The notes beneath the pieces were generated by a model. That model had not been told where the DNA came from, searched no databases, and saw nothing but the letters and a program-made list of their open reading frames with translations. A stretch of DNA of 64,000 nt from positions 2,689,174-2,753,173 of the forward strand of contig NW_006763294.1 in assembly GCF_000218685.1 (NCBI RefSeq), given 5' to 3'. How positions within the stretch are numbered: position 1 is the stretch's first letter; each line of letters opens with the position of its first letter. Positions 53,602 to 63,355 of this stretch are shown here, piece after piece. The position numbers and the translations under genes are program-made. Source of the DNA: Serpula lacrymans var. lacrymans S7.9 (Eukaryota > Basidiomycota > Agaricomycetes > Boletales > Serpulaceae).

Positions 53602-55560
53602 ATGCAACGACGACGCGCAGGCAAACCACTGGCTCATATTTCTCCTCCCATTCAACACGGCTCTGCTGGCATGGGCTCCGATTCTGAGAAGAGGTCTCGC
53701 CTGAACCAGAAGTACTTGGGGGTCACAAATCGAATATGGATCATTGTCTTCGTTTTCCTCTGCATCATTGCTTTCACCCACTACGCCTTGCCTTCTCAGC
53801 CTCCTCCTAGGCGTGTCTTCATTAGCACACATCTCGAACCGAAGAACTACCTTAACGAGACGGATCACAATCCTTTTGAATTCTGTCCAGTCTTTGGTCC
53901 TGGTGACGAGCTCGCAGAGAAGTATGGCGCTATACCCTTGTCGCAGAGCAGATTGCATCTAGGAAGCGGTGCACGATTACACCGAGTTATCCATAAAGCA
54001 CTCCTAGGTCAGCCAGTGGTTATGAGCGTTCTGGGTGGATCTGGTGAGTGTGAATACCCCTGCGGCGTTCATCAATGCGTTCTTGCATCCTACTCTGCGA
54101 GACAGTCGACTGTGCGTCTTTCTGATATCTTTCACTCCGACAGTTTCCGCTTGTCATGGTGCAGGCGACGACCCTCTCGCTCCTAATTGTTATCCTTCGA
54201 GATTCTTCCAGTGGTGGAATACAGTTTTCCCTCATCCAGCATCAGAACTCACAAACGGTGCCATGCGTCGTACAAACTCCGGCTACTTTGGTTTCTGCAG
54301 TGGTCACCACATACCCGACGATACAGACCTCGTCGTCCTAGAATTTGACGCAGACGACCCCGCGTAAGTGGGAAACGTCCTGCTTTTTGAGCGAATAGTT
54401 AGAGCTGATTCCGTGTATAAAAAGTGACCCTTCAACTCTCGACAACTTTGAGATTCTCGTGCGCTCTGTACTCGACCGACCTGACCAGCCAGCCGTCGTT
54501 ATCATGGGACACTTTAGCCCTCAGGTGCATCAGACCCACGGGTTTGCTGGACCAGATCATTGGCACAGTGTAGTTGCCCAGTTTTACGACGTCCCTCATG
54601 TCAGGTAACTGCATCCCGTCGACGGCCCCATCTCAGTACTAAATTCTTCAAACCACATCCAGCATCAAACCCATACTATACCCGGATTACATGTCCAATC
54701 CCGATTCTATCAAGAAATACTATGCTGACGCCGTTCTTGCTAATACCCAAGGTCACGAAGTGATCGCAGACGTCCTGATATCCTACTTCCAGTCACAGAT
54801 ATGCTCAGCCTGGGCCACAGTTGGTGGCTACTCTCACGAAACTTCACCAGCACTTGCGTCTGATCCAGGGGCTGACACTCATCTTTTTGGAGGCGTTGGC
54901 GTGCGGAAAGGTGCTGCCGTCCCCGAGCCTCAAAAACCAGCAGACGACGCCAAAAAACAGCTAACACCCGTCGATTCCCATGCAATGTCCCCCCAATTAC
55001 GCATCCCTCCCAACCGCATCAGCACTCGTCCCAAATCCGACAGACTTTTCCGAGAAATAGCTCCATTCTGCGCTTCTGCCAACGACCTCGTCAACCCCGT
55101 CCCTCCATCGCTGTTCTACGGCTCCGGCTGGTACGCACACCACCCACCGGCGGGCTCGTCCGCGTTATTGACAACGGCGCACTACTGGCACTCTTCGTTG
55201 CCGTTGAGCAAGCTCAGGATACCCGTACGTGTGGGAGCGGGCGATATCGGGATATATTACCTCAAAGAGCCTAGTAGCGAGATAGGTGAAGGCAGTTATA
55301 TCGAGTGTTGGGTTGATGATAACTACAGTGGATCAAAAATTATTGAGAATGCAGCCGATATCAATGATGCTACACCAGCGTATGTTCTTATTCTTGACTT
55401 GCTCTCTCGTTATCAGGGGTTGCTCATAAGCTTTGGTTTTAGGCTGGAGATCATTGATCATTATGTCTCTAGAGGACCACATTTCGTGGAGTGTCAGCTA
55501 TTGGGGGAAGAAGGGCAGAGTGTACCCTCTTTCAAGATCGTCGGTGTATTTTCAACATAA
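53602..55560 (+). CDS. Type II membrane protein with SGNH-hydrolase-like domain
   Basis: Four exons: 53,602-54,043, 54,144-54,363, 54,425-54,604 and 54,663-55,560; 579 aa. A cytosolic basic N-terminus (residues 1-45) is followed by one TM segment (IWIIVFVFLCIIAFTHYAL). The luminal domain has VVMSVLGGSVSACHGAG, like block I (GxSxxxG) of SGNH esterases; YPSRFFQWWNTVFPHP; a block reading DLVVLEFDADDPA; and VIMGHFSPQVHQTHGF, then a DHW..H-like segment. The C-terminal 190 residues may be a beta-rich accessory domain. Related proteins that I recall are labelled capsular-associated in Cryptococcus. An acetyl-ester transferase or esterase acting on glycans would fit the CAP59-type neighbour, but this is inference. 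Final exon is long and Pro-rich in the middle. Confidence 0.75.
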
Positions 55561-55788
55561 TAACAAATACTTCTTTGCTTGCCACAATTTAGACCATCTA
55601 ACGCGAAGTTCTGAATATCTGAAGAAGATTTTGTATACCGTACATGTTACAGCTGTCTATATAGACTATTACACACCATATATTGCACGCCGCGCAGGCA
55701 TGATTTGAGAGATGATTATGTGGCGAGGAGTGTAAAGAAAATGAAACAATCCCCTACGCACAACTTTGAAAAAAAAAAACATCAACAT
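55561..55788. other. Spacer with Pol III terminator
   Basis: 3' flank of the SGNH-like gene. The A run at 55,770-55,779 is a T10 run on the minus strand just after the first tRNA gene, a standard RNA polymerase III stop. Confidence 0.6.
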
Positions 55789-55868
55789 GGACACTGTGGG
55801 AGTTGAACCCACGACCTCACGCAGTCAACGGTGCGAAGCGTGCGCGCTACCAACTGTGCCAAGTGCCC
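55789..55868 (-). tRNA. tRNA-Ala(CGC), 8-nt intron
   Basis: Minus strand, 80 nt. Acceptor arm GGGCACT/AGTGTCC pairs in seven positions and includes the G3-U70 pair that marks alanine tRNAs. D arm GCAC..GCGC with GTTGGTA loop, anticodon stem CACGC/GCGTG, T arm GTGGG-TTCAACT-CCCAC. The anticodon loop is 15 nt: TT-CGC-A, an 8-nt intron (CCGTTGAC) after position 37, then T. Anticodon CGC reads GCG. T10 terminator follows. Confidence 0.93.
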
Positions 55869-56098
55869 GTACCCCTGTCTTTCCAACTCATCAAGTCCTC
55901 CTGGCAGTTCCTTATCAGGAATTTCCCCCTGATGAGGTCGAGAAAGATATGACAAGCATACCAGTGAACCTACATATCGCACATCGCATAGATAGAAGTA
56001 ACGATTCGCTGGAAGAGCCTTGGTGCATAATCTAGGACAAGAATCAAAGCCGTTGAATGTAGATCGAAGATATCTGTGGTAACTGCAAAAAAATATTT

Positions 56099-56185
56099 GG
56101 ACACTGTGGGAGTTGAACCCACGACCTCACGCAATCTATCCATAACGATGCGAAGCGTGCGCGCTACCAACTGTGCCAAGGGCCC
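56099..56185 (-). tRNA. tRNA-Ala(CGC), 15-nt intron
   Basis: Minus strand, 87 nt. Mature sequence equals the neighbour at 55,789-55,868 except for one base in the acceptor stem: GGGCCCT against AGTGTCC leaves C5 opposite U68. G3-U70 is kept. The intron after position 37 is 15 nt (TCGTTATGGATAGAT), unlike the 8-nt one next door. A T7 run follows on the minus strand. Confidence 0.9.
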
Positions 56186-56580
56186 ATATCTAGTGATTGA
56201 GATAGTGCTCATCATAGCAAGCACTCGACCCTCATCTTATCAGACTTTCCTTTCAACACCCTCGGTACATATTTCCTTCAAGTTCTGTGCCCAAGCTCCC
56301 ACTACTGCAAAGCATAATGTTCTGAAGTTGATTATAACGTTGGGTAATCCAAGCAATGTTTGTTCCTTCTTATGAAAGAAACAGTCGTGTACAATCGCCG
56401 CAGTTCATCACGCTGTTGGTCTACAAAAGTAATGAGATTTTGATTTGAATCCCTGTCTCTCAACCGGTATAGTGTCGCCACGACTTTGAATAATCAGTCT
56501 TAGGGAAACTCAACAACGTGAAGCAAAGATACACAATGATATTTGATTGCCAAGGTCGCGTTGTTTATACGGTGATATAT
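56186..56580. other. Intergenic region
   Basis: Upstream side of the second tRNA gene and 3' flank of the WW gene. Nothing else recognised. Confidence 0.5.
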
Positions 56581-57383
56581 CTATGTACGAAGCCACGCAG
56601 TTTTCGCTATCTTCTTCTGTTTCTTCTGCTCCTTGAAACGTTCCTATGACAAGAACGTCAAGGCCAAACCGACACAACTGATATGAAGATACTCACCAGA
56701 TCCTTCTTAGTCGGCCTCTTCCTCTTCCTCCCCTCTCCGTGCTCTTCAGCTTCTTTCCGTTCTTCTACCTCCTTTTCCCAAGCCCCCACGTCGAAATAAA
56801 ATTCACTCATACGCTTGGCCCTTTCGAATTCAGATAAATGCGAAGGGTCACGAGCGTCTACCTTTGCGAAAGTACCAGTTCTAGCATTGAACTTGGCTGA
56901 ATAAGTGAAGTTGGCAGGGACTGCAGATGATGAGGCTAGCGTAGGGTCGAGATGGGCAAGGGATGGATCGATGCCCTGAGCCATTGCATTTGCTTGAAGA
57001 GTAGCATAGTGGGAAGCGGCGGCAGAAGTACCTGCGTGTGGAGAAGCAGAAGAAGGGTCTGGAGACGCTGTACCAGTAGGAGCGCCGACAGCAGCGGCTT
57101 CAAGCGGGTTTGTCCATGTTGTTTCTTGCGTTACAGAATTATAGAAGTAATACGCGTTGTGCTGAGGTGACCAGACAGCCTGCCAAGTGCCTGCTGCTGC
57201 CGGTGTAGAAGAGGCATCCGCTGTAGTTGAGGTTGATGCCTCTGGTTCGGTTGATGGCTGAGGCTGCTCCGGGGTATTATCCGTCGAGTCCGTTGTGGAG
57301 GGGGTGTGTTCTGCAGGCGACTCTGGGTGTGGTGATTCTGCAGCGCCGTCTGCAACTTTCGTATGGGCTGGGGATGCAGACAT
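56581..57383 (-). CDS. WW-domain protein
   Basis: Two exons on the minus strand: 57,383-56,697 and 56,643-56,581; 249 aa. The first 65 residues are Ser/Thr/Pro/Glu-rich. One WW domain at about 66-98: GTWQAVWSPQHNAYYFYNS and QETTWTNPL, with both signature Trp and the YYF strand, so it should bind Pro-rich ligands. The second half has FTYSAKFNARTGTF, a FERAKRMSEFYFDVGAWE block and a Lys/Arg-rich end (RKRKRPTKKDLERFKEQKKQ), consistent with a nuclear protein in splicing or transcription, which I infer from similar small WW proteins. It is head-to-head with the UspA gene, 113 bp apart. Confidence 0.85.
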
Positions 57384-57496
57384 GAGAACTTGGAGGTGGG
57401 GGAATTCGCGTAGAGGAATGACCTGAGAGATTCGATCTCCGCAGAGAGATACATTGGAAACCCTAACCTGAGCTGAGAGTGTTCTGTGCCATCGTC
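57384..57496. promoter_or_regulatory. 113-bp divergent promoter, WW gene / UspA gene
   Basis: Only 113 bp separates the two outward-facing start codons, so both genes must share regulatory DNA or overlap each other's 5' UTR. No TATA box is visible. Confidence 0.5.
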
Positions 57497-58601
57497 ATGT
57501 CGTCTGAGCAGCACACTCATATTCCGCTAACCCTACGCTCTGCACTCAAGCAGCATTCTCGCTCTAGTTCTCCTTCCATTCCCTCCCCTGCCCCCTCCTC
57601 CCCATCCCTGTCCCCTGCACTCCGCCCCTCACCACTTGCCCTCCCACCCCCAGCATCGTCCCTTCCTCCAACCATGAACTCAACAGGGACCTCCACTCCA
57701 TCAATATCGCGTTCTCCCTCAGTATCCACAGCCTTACCGACAACAACCACAGTCGCAGCACAGGGATATACACCAAAGGTGTCATTCGATACCTTTGAAA
57801 ACCCTGCTGCCTCCATGTTTTCGTTCACACTACATGTCCAATCTGATGGTTACGCCAGAAATAGAGCTACTAGAGTCTTCCTTTGTGCATCTAGCCCGGA
57901 TGAAAGTGGTCGTCAGGCATTAGACTGGTCGTTGGAATCGTTGGTACAAGATGGCGATGAACTCATTGTTTTCAGAGGCGTTGACGCAGAGGATTTAGGT
58001 TATGATATTCATTCTCTCTTTCCCACCCGTACTCATATTTGCTACAGAGAAAGACCATGAAGTTGTACGTGACGAAGCACGCGAGCTCATGCGCCGAATT
58101 CAAGAGAAGTGTGTAGAGTACGATCCGGATCGCAAGGTATGCCACTGGCTTTCCCTTTATCTTTCCAAACTGATTTTATCTTTACTAGCTCTCTATCATA
58201 GTCGAAATAATCGCTGGCAAGGTTACCACGACGATCGACCGCTTGATAGCGCTCTATAGACCAGACTCCGTGGTCGTCGGCACGCGGGGTCAGCGTGGCA
58301 TGATACAGGCTTGGGGTGCAGCTTTTGGTGCCCCTGGGGTTGGTAGTGTATCAAAGTACTGCTTATCTCACTCTCCTGTTCCCATCATCGTGGTGAGACC
58401 AGAGCGAAATGTGAAGAAAGTGGTTGCCAAGAGAAGGGCGGACCCTAAACGAGGCACCCATTTCGATGAGTATGTGGTTATGTTTACTTTGTCATGTGAA
58501 ATTCGTGGACACTATGCTAAGCCCCTGGTTGCTATAGACTTACAAGGACCAAGACACAAAACATACAAAGTTTGCCCATGTCATCGCCTTATACGCGGTG
58601 A
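57497..58601 (+). CDS. Universal stress protein (UspA) domain protein
   Basis: Four exons: 57,497-57,998, 58,048-58,136, 58,189-58,469 and 58,538-58,601; 311 aa. The first 95 residues are Ser/Pro-rich and disordered. The UspA fold follows: FLCASSPDESGRQALDWSLE and SLVQDGDELIVFRGVDAED form strand 1 and helix 1, SIIVEIIAGK and VVVGTRGQRGMIQAWGAAFG carry the G-x(2)-G-x(9)-G-S type nucleotide-binding loop, ending in YCLSHSPVPIIVVRPE. Fungal proteins of this type are cytosolic and of unknown substrate. A different frame in the last exon is open for longer with hydrophobic residues, but the phase-correct frame ends in LTRTKTQ..YTR. Confidence 0.85.
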
Positions 58602-59038
58602 TCAGCTTCGTTGGCTGTGTGCACCTCGTGGCGCCAATGTTGCTTGGGGTCATCCCTGATGTTTACTATACCTTACTGTCATCCTCTCGATATTTAGGGA
58701 GTATGACAATCAGTTTCTGATTGCGTTAGTCACTCATCACCTCTCCTCATTATAATTCAGACTCGTATCAATGTATTGTATTGTAGTCATAATGTCATTT
58801 TGTGTATAAATTTGAATGTACGTATCTGGGTAATCAGGTACTGTTGTATGTAGTGTAGCTTGAGCTAGTACGGAGCTATATATTTTATGTGTTTGGGATG
58901 ATTAGATCGCCTTTCATCTCTAGTAAATTTCATCGGTTTGGTCATCGTTATCTTGAGCATAATTCCTTGAACATGCCCCTGAAAAAGTAGGGCTAATAGA
59001 TTGTCCATATGTAAAGCTAATGATGATACTTGGTTCTT
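58602..59038. other. Intergenic region
   Basis: 3' flank of the UspA gene; AT-rich, no gene seen. Confidence 0.5.
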
Positions 59039-59218
59039 GTCAGAATCATCCCCAAGGTATCCCGTCCAGGTTTCCTCGTACCATCTTCTTCAGCCCATCG
59101 TCCACTATGCCGCGTCCCGTTATCCCTGAGCTCACTCTTCTCGAGTCCAACAGTACCTTCTACCCACAACCAGACGCCCATTCACCCGCGCCCACTCGTG
59201 CCCTTCTCGAACGCCTCT
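59039..59218 (+). repeat. Inverted partial copy of the neighbouring gene's promoter and first codons
   Basis: Matches 61,198-61,021 in opposite orientation at roughly nine bases in ten. It covers about 70 bp of upstream sequence (CAGAATCATCCCCAAGG, then TTCTTCAGCCCATCGTCCAC) and about 37 codons (MPRPVIPELTLLESN, FYPQPDAHSPAP, LLERLSL against CLPLER in the source). The copied frame diverges after about 59,218 and meets a stop after 59,470, so it could yield at most a short protein. Confidence 0.85.
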
Positions 59219-59514
59219 CCCTCTGTGTTCCTGCTACTGGAGTACTATGTGATCGGCGGTCGACTACTATACTTTCCAAATATAGAAGGAGGTACTTCGG
59301 AAGATGCTCCGGCTTTCCATCCCCGTACCAACTTCTCTTTTTCTTATCCTCTCCTAAGCTTAGCCTTATAGAAAAAAGAAAGGACGTTGGAAGTAGAACA
59401 CATCAGAAAACTCCATACAAAGCAAGACGAGGGCAATACATGATAACATTGTACAACAAAGAAGTCCATTAAGTGACCAGCACCACGAGTGTGTTTTCAG
59501 CCTGTCTGACAAGT

Positions 59515-61128
59515 TCATTCCTCATCTCCTTCACCTTCCTCGCTCTGCCCTTCCCCGTCCATTTTCGCGCGCTCATTCACAGCTTTTGCTAACACGTTCC
59601 AGACAGCGAGTACTTCGTCCCAAAGCTCCTTTCCATAGTAGCCGACCTGCTCCAGGTTATCTTGCAGGTTATTCAACCGAATGAGCGTCTCCACCAGCGT
59701 ATTACCTTCGGCATTCCCGTCAATATTAACTGCATGCGCGTCCTCAGCCTCGGCGATCTCGCGCGCAATATTGTCCAATGACCGCTGTGGTTCCAACGAT
59801 GACATTGTTGAGTTCTGGCTTGGCGACGGCAATATCGAACGTTTCAACCCTCCGAATCTCAGTATGCTCTTCTTGGGTTTTAGGCGACGGATGACACTGC
59901 CATCGGCGACCTCGGTGTGGTCGGTTGGCGCAGTGAGGGCAGCGAGTCCCATTCCCACTCCAGCGTTCATGGGCAATGGATGCATGATATCACGTATCCA
60001 TTCTGGTATCATACTCCTCATAAGTGCTGCCTGATTCCTCGTGTGCATCCAAGCTATGAGCTCTTTCCAACACTCCAGTCGACCCACGCGCAGCAGTACG
60101 CGCGGGAGTGCCTTGGGCAAGCGGTGCGGGAACGAATTAGGAGTGCGCAGACACAGATTCGGAGCGTGCAACGCAAAAAGGAGAGCGTTGATAGGAAGGT
60201 GGAGCGTACGTCCGCTGTGCTTGAGATTCTGCGTATTCGATGCGGAATGCAACACGAGTATATGCGTCGGTCCGAGCGATCGTGGGGAGATGACTTTATC
60301 AGGCGTGCTCAGCCGGGCGTGAACAAGGAAGGCAGGATCGATTGAGGGAGTTTTATCTTCTGGAGTACGCATGATGAGTGTCCCCTCCGCTTTTCGTGCA
60401 TGCTTGGCACTCCTTGCGTGCGGTGAGCGCGCGCGCACCCGATCTTCAACTCCCTTATCTGGGTTCGGGATGGCGCTTGCAGAGATCGACCGACGAACTC
60501 TGTGGGTGCGTTTGAAACTGGTAAAGTCTTTGGGTGGTGGGGTGGGTGGCACATTTTCGTCCTGTTCATCATCTGAGCTGTCCACGGTACGTTTACGCTG
60601 GCGAGCGTCTGCTCTAACCACTTCCATAGCTCCCTTTTTATTCGCAGCCTCGCTCTTGATGTCCAGCATCAAGGTATGTTCAATACCAGGTGCCTGCTCG
60701 TGCCTTTTACCATCGCTCATAGAGCGATACCTTGATTCCTTTCGCGACAGAGCAGGTGTGTTGGTGTTATCTTTTAGGTTAAACGAAGACGCTTGCAGTA
60801 GCTTCGCATTGACTTGGAGTCGTGCCCTCGTCTGCACTTGGGACAGCCATTGGGCATCTGTGCATCCCCGTGGAATACGAATTTTGAGCGCAGTACGAAG
60901 CTCCTCTGCGCTTCCTCCACCCATGAGAAGGGCCTCGCGGTCAGGGGCAAGCTCAAGGAGGGCAGAACGGTTCAACGGACGTTCCAGTGGAAGAGGGACA
61001 CGTTCGAGAGGAAGACACAGCCGTTCGAGAAGGGCACGAAGGGGTGTGGGTGAATGGGCGCCGGGTTGTGGAAAGAAGGTACCGTTAGACTCGAGAAGAG
61101 TGAGCTCGGGGATAACAGGACGCGGCAT
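59515..61128 (-). CDS. Conserved-looking 537-aa protein, identity uncertain
   Basis: A single exon of 537 codons on the minus strand, in contrast to the intron-rich genes around it. N-terminus MPRPVIPELTLLE; Leu-rich repeats of the type ALLERL / PLERP in residues 30-60; a basic, Ser-rich middle with DSSDDEQDE and PPTPPP; then an ordered region from about 300: SLGPTHILVLHSASN, GRTLHLPINALLFALHAPNL, CWKELIAWMHTRNQAALM; later coiled coil (DNIAREIAEAEDAHA, LVETLIRLNNLQDNLEQVG) and an acidic tail. The HILVLHS..LHLP block faintly recalls Clp1 (clampless1) proteins of mushrooms, but I cannot confirm it. No signal peptide or TM segment. Confidence 0.7.
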   Translation of the reverse strand: MPRPVIPELTLLESNGTFFPQPGAHSPTPLRALLERLCLPLERVPLPLERPLNRSALLELAPDREALLMGGGSAEELRTALKIRIPRGCTDAQWLSQVQTRARLQVNAKLLQASSFNLKDNTNTPALSRKESRYRSMSDGKRHEQAPGIEHTLMLDIKSEAANKKGAMEVVRADARQRKRTVDSSDDEQDENVPPTPPPKDFTSFKRTHRVRRSISASAIPNPDKGVEDRVRARSPHARSAKHARKAEGTLIMRTPEDKTPSIDPAFLVHARLSTPDKVISPRSLGPTHILVLHSASNTQNLKHSGRTLHLPINALLFALHAPNLCLRTPNSFPHRLPKALPRVLLRVGRLECWKELIAWMHTRNQAALMRSMIPEWIRDIMHPLPMNAGVGMGLAALTAPTDHTEVADGSVIRRLKPKKSILRFGGLKRSILPSPSQNSTMSSLEPQRSLDNIAREIAEAEDAHAVNIDGNAEGNTLVETLIRLNNLQDNLEQVGYYGKELWDEVLAVWNVLAKAVNERAKMDGEGQSEEGEGDEE

Positions 61129-61198
61129 AGTGGACGATGAGCTGAAGAAGACGGTATGAGGAAACCTGGACGAGAGAACTTGGGGATGATTCTGACGA

Positions 61199-61746
61199 GA
61201 ACTGACTTTCCTGAGCCTTACTTATAGTCGATGTGCCACTGACTGTGTGGAAGCCCGGTGATATTTCTGCTGTGGACGCAGAACGCTTTAGGCAATGCAT
61301 GTGGATTACTTTGTGGTGGACATGGCTGGCCAAGTCCAAGCGTTTAATCCTTCGTCAGGATTGGCTGTCGTTTGGTGGACGTGATTACTCATGTTTTGGG
61401 TGGACGTATATATGGCCGAGAAGAGGGGCAAAGCACGTCCAAGAGGCCTATGAAGATATGAATATGGTAACGTGGCTCTTACACGAGGCCAACTTTGTAT
61501 TTCAGGTGGCCACGATTAAAAGCGGCTATCAAGAAAGTTGATCGAGGGTAGATTCTGCGGTAACGTGAAAATAGAATTACACTGTTCACCCACGTATTCG
61601 TCCACAGGGAACAAAAGCCTTTCCAGTGGCTCCGCCTGGACCAACAAACTACAATCTTCGTCCAGCTTGATGTCTGCCAATTTGGGTCACCATACGGCGA
61701 TAGCCGAATAATAGCTCACTTTCTGATAAAATAGATATGATGCGAG
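61199..61746. other. Intergenic region
   Basis: Contains a plus-strand 102-codon open frame (61,233-61,541) rich in Trp and without any match I know; it may be chance. No repeat or RNA gene seen. Confidence 0.4.
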
Positions 61747-62928
61747 TCAAAGCAGTTTTTGAAGCTCTAAGCTACGGTTTTTGGCTGCTGAAATACAAGC
61801 CTGGATCGTTTTCTGCGAGTCTACAGTTGTCGTAATCCCCAACCCAACTCCATTGACAGATATCAACTCAGGTTCCTCATCTACGACGACACAGACCGTA
61901 GCATCTAACAATGGCTCTTCGAATGCTGTTGGATCCGCTAGGATTTGTGATCTATTTCCAGAGCATTGTCAGTTCAGTTTTGGATTGTATCAAATAACAA
62001 ATATCAAACCCACGCGTCAAAAATTCCAAAGGACGCTGACGTTGGGAACCGCGAAAGAGTCAATGGCACTCTGTTCTTCCTAGAACAGACCGTACGACCA
62101 CTTTCTTCGTCAAAAGAAGCCTGAGGTATTCGAGCTGTGTAAAAAATAAATAATTGAATGTCTCGTTACCGCATGCGCAGATCTGGGACATACTATTTTT
62201 TAGAGCAGCGACCATGGCCAATAGCGTCGCGTCAAAAGCATTTCCGGCATAGTTGATGCATGTCGCGTCGACGTACAGTGTCCAAACGGAACGCCCAGAG
62301 TGGATGCAAAGGGACGATAGAGAAATAACCCCCGACCTACGAGAAGCATGAGATCACAACGTCGGCGTTGGAGCAGTCGATGACATACTGTAGTCAACTC
62401 GACTTACATGACTAGAGCCTGGTTGAGTCTGTCGGATAGCACCTGGGCTTCTTCTGTGGGAGGTCCAGGCTTGAATTTGGAAGAACACATGGCGGGGAGA
62501 TCAAGATTGGGTACTGGTTTCACTTTATGCTTAGGTACGCGTGTTGTATATCGAGATTGAACGAGAGAATCTCACCGAGGTATCCTTCATCGGGGTGGTC
62601 TAACTCGGGTTCTGCGATTTCTGCCTTGACGCCACAGACAACGGTGGTATCGCCCATTCGCACCAGGGCCGAACCATCAGCGGTAGAGATTGATCCTGTT
62701 GATTGTTACGTGTAAATGAAGATGATGAGTATTTGGACTAATGCAAGACAACCCACCGACATTTAGAGAGACATCCCTCCATTCACTAAATGCACGCCCA
62801 TCGGGTCTGACATTCTCGGCAAGAAAGCGTTCAAGATAGGCACGTGGATGTAATCTCTGGAATATCTGTGCACGAAGAGAGTCGGCCTCTGCGGGTGAAT
62901 CTGGCACAGCTGAGGGTCCTGCAGACAT
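61747..62928 (-). CDS. rrp43: Exosome subunit Rrp43 (EXOSC8)
   Basis: Six exons on the minus strand: 62,928-62,757, 62,695-62,576, 62,513-62,408, 62,336-62,194, 62,134-62,014 and 61,951-61,747; 288 aa, against about 276 in human. Blocks of the RNase PH fold: [126 protein letters not shown]. Part of the inactive six-subunit ring of the RNA exosome, which processes and degrades RNA in nucleus and cytoplasm. The final exon ends in [13 protein letters not shown]; a further 3' exon cannot be excluded. Confidence 0.92.
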
Positions 62929-63355
62929 TTTTTGTTCAACGCTTTAAGCAAAGCCGAAAGCATGAGCCACCTTGTAACGCGAAGATAGGCGTGGGAAGAA
63001 CATACTGCTTTAGAAAGTTTACGCTGCTCATTGCTGGATTCAAGATGGAGATTTTGAGAACTTCGAACATGGAGAAATTTACTGTAACATTCATTGATTT
63101 TGGATGTCTGGGGATACATTGTATGAGTGTGGTAATACTACAGATGAGTAGTCGTATAAGAATCGTCACTGAGTCATGAAAACAAAAACAAAGAAAACTC
63201 CAAAGGGAAAACAAGTAAAAAGCATCAAAGAAAGAATAGTATGAAAATCGAATGTAGCAATACTGTAATCAATAACCTTAGAAAAGAGTGATAAAAAAAC
63301 ACAAGCAGAGAAATACAGAAAGAAAGAAAGAAGAAAAAAGTCATTGAATAGCACA
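62929..63355. other. Intergenic region
   Basis: Promoter side of Rrp43 and 3' flank of the ABC transporter; A/T-rich, no gene seen. Confidence 0.5.

Noticed and set aside
58470..58680. Hydrophobic C-terminal frame after the UspA domain (FAHVIALYAVISFVGC..)
   Set aside because: Out of phase with exon 3 using the best donor and acceptor; the in-phase frame ends in LTRTKTQ. An alternative acceptor could change this, so it is not fully excluded.
60371..61159. 262-codon plus-strand frame opposite the 537-aa gene
   Set aside because: Composition (Arg/Ser-rich) is what antisense of the real frame gives; the minus frame also has a copied start region, showing which frame is the gene.
61233..61541. 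102-codon Trp-rich plus-strand frame
   Set aside because: No family resemblance, no splice support, and it lies in the promoter side of another gene.
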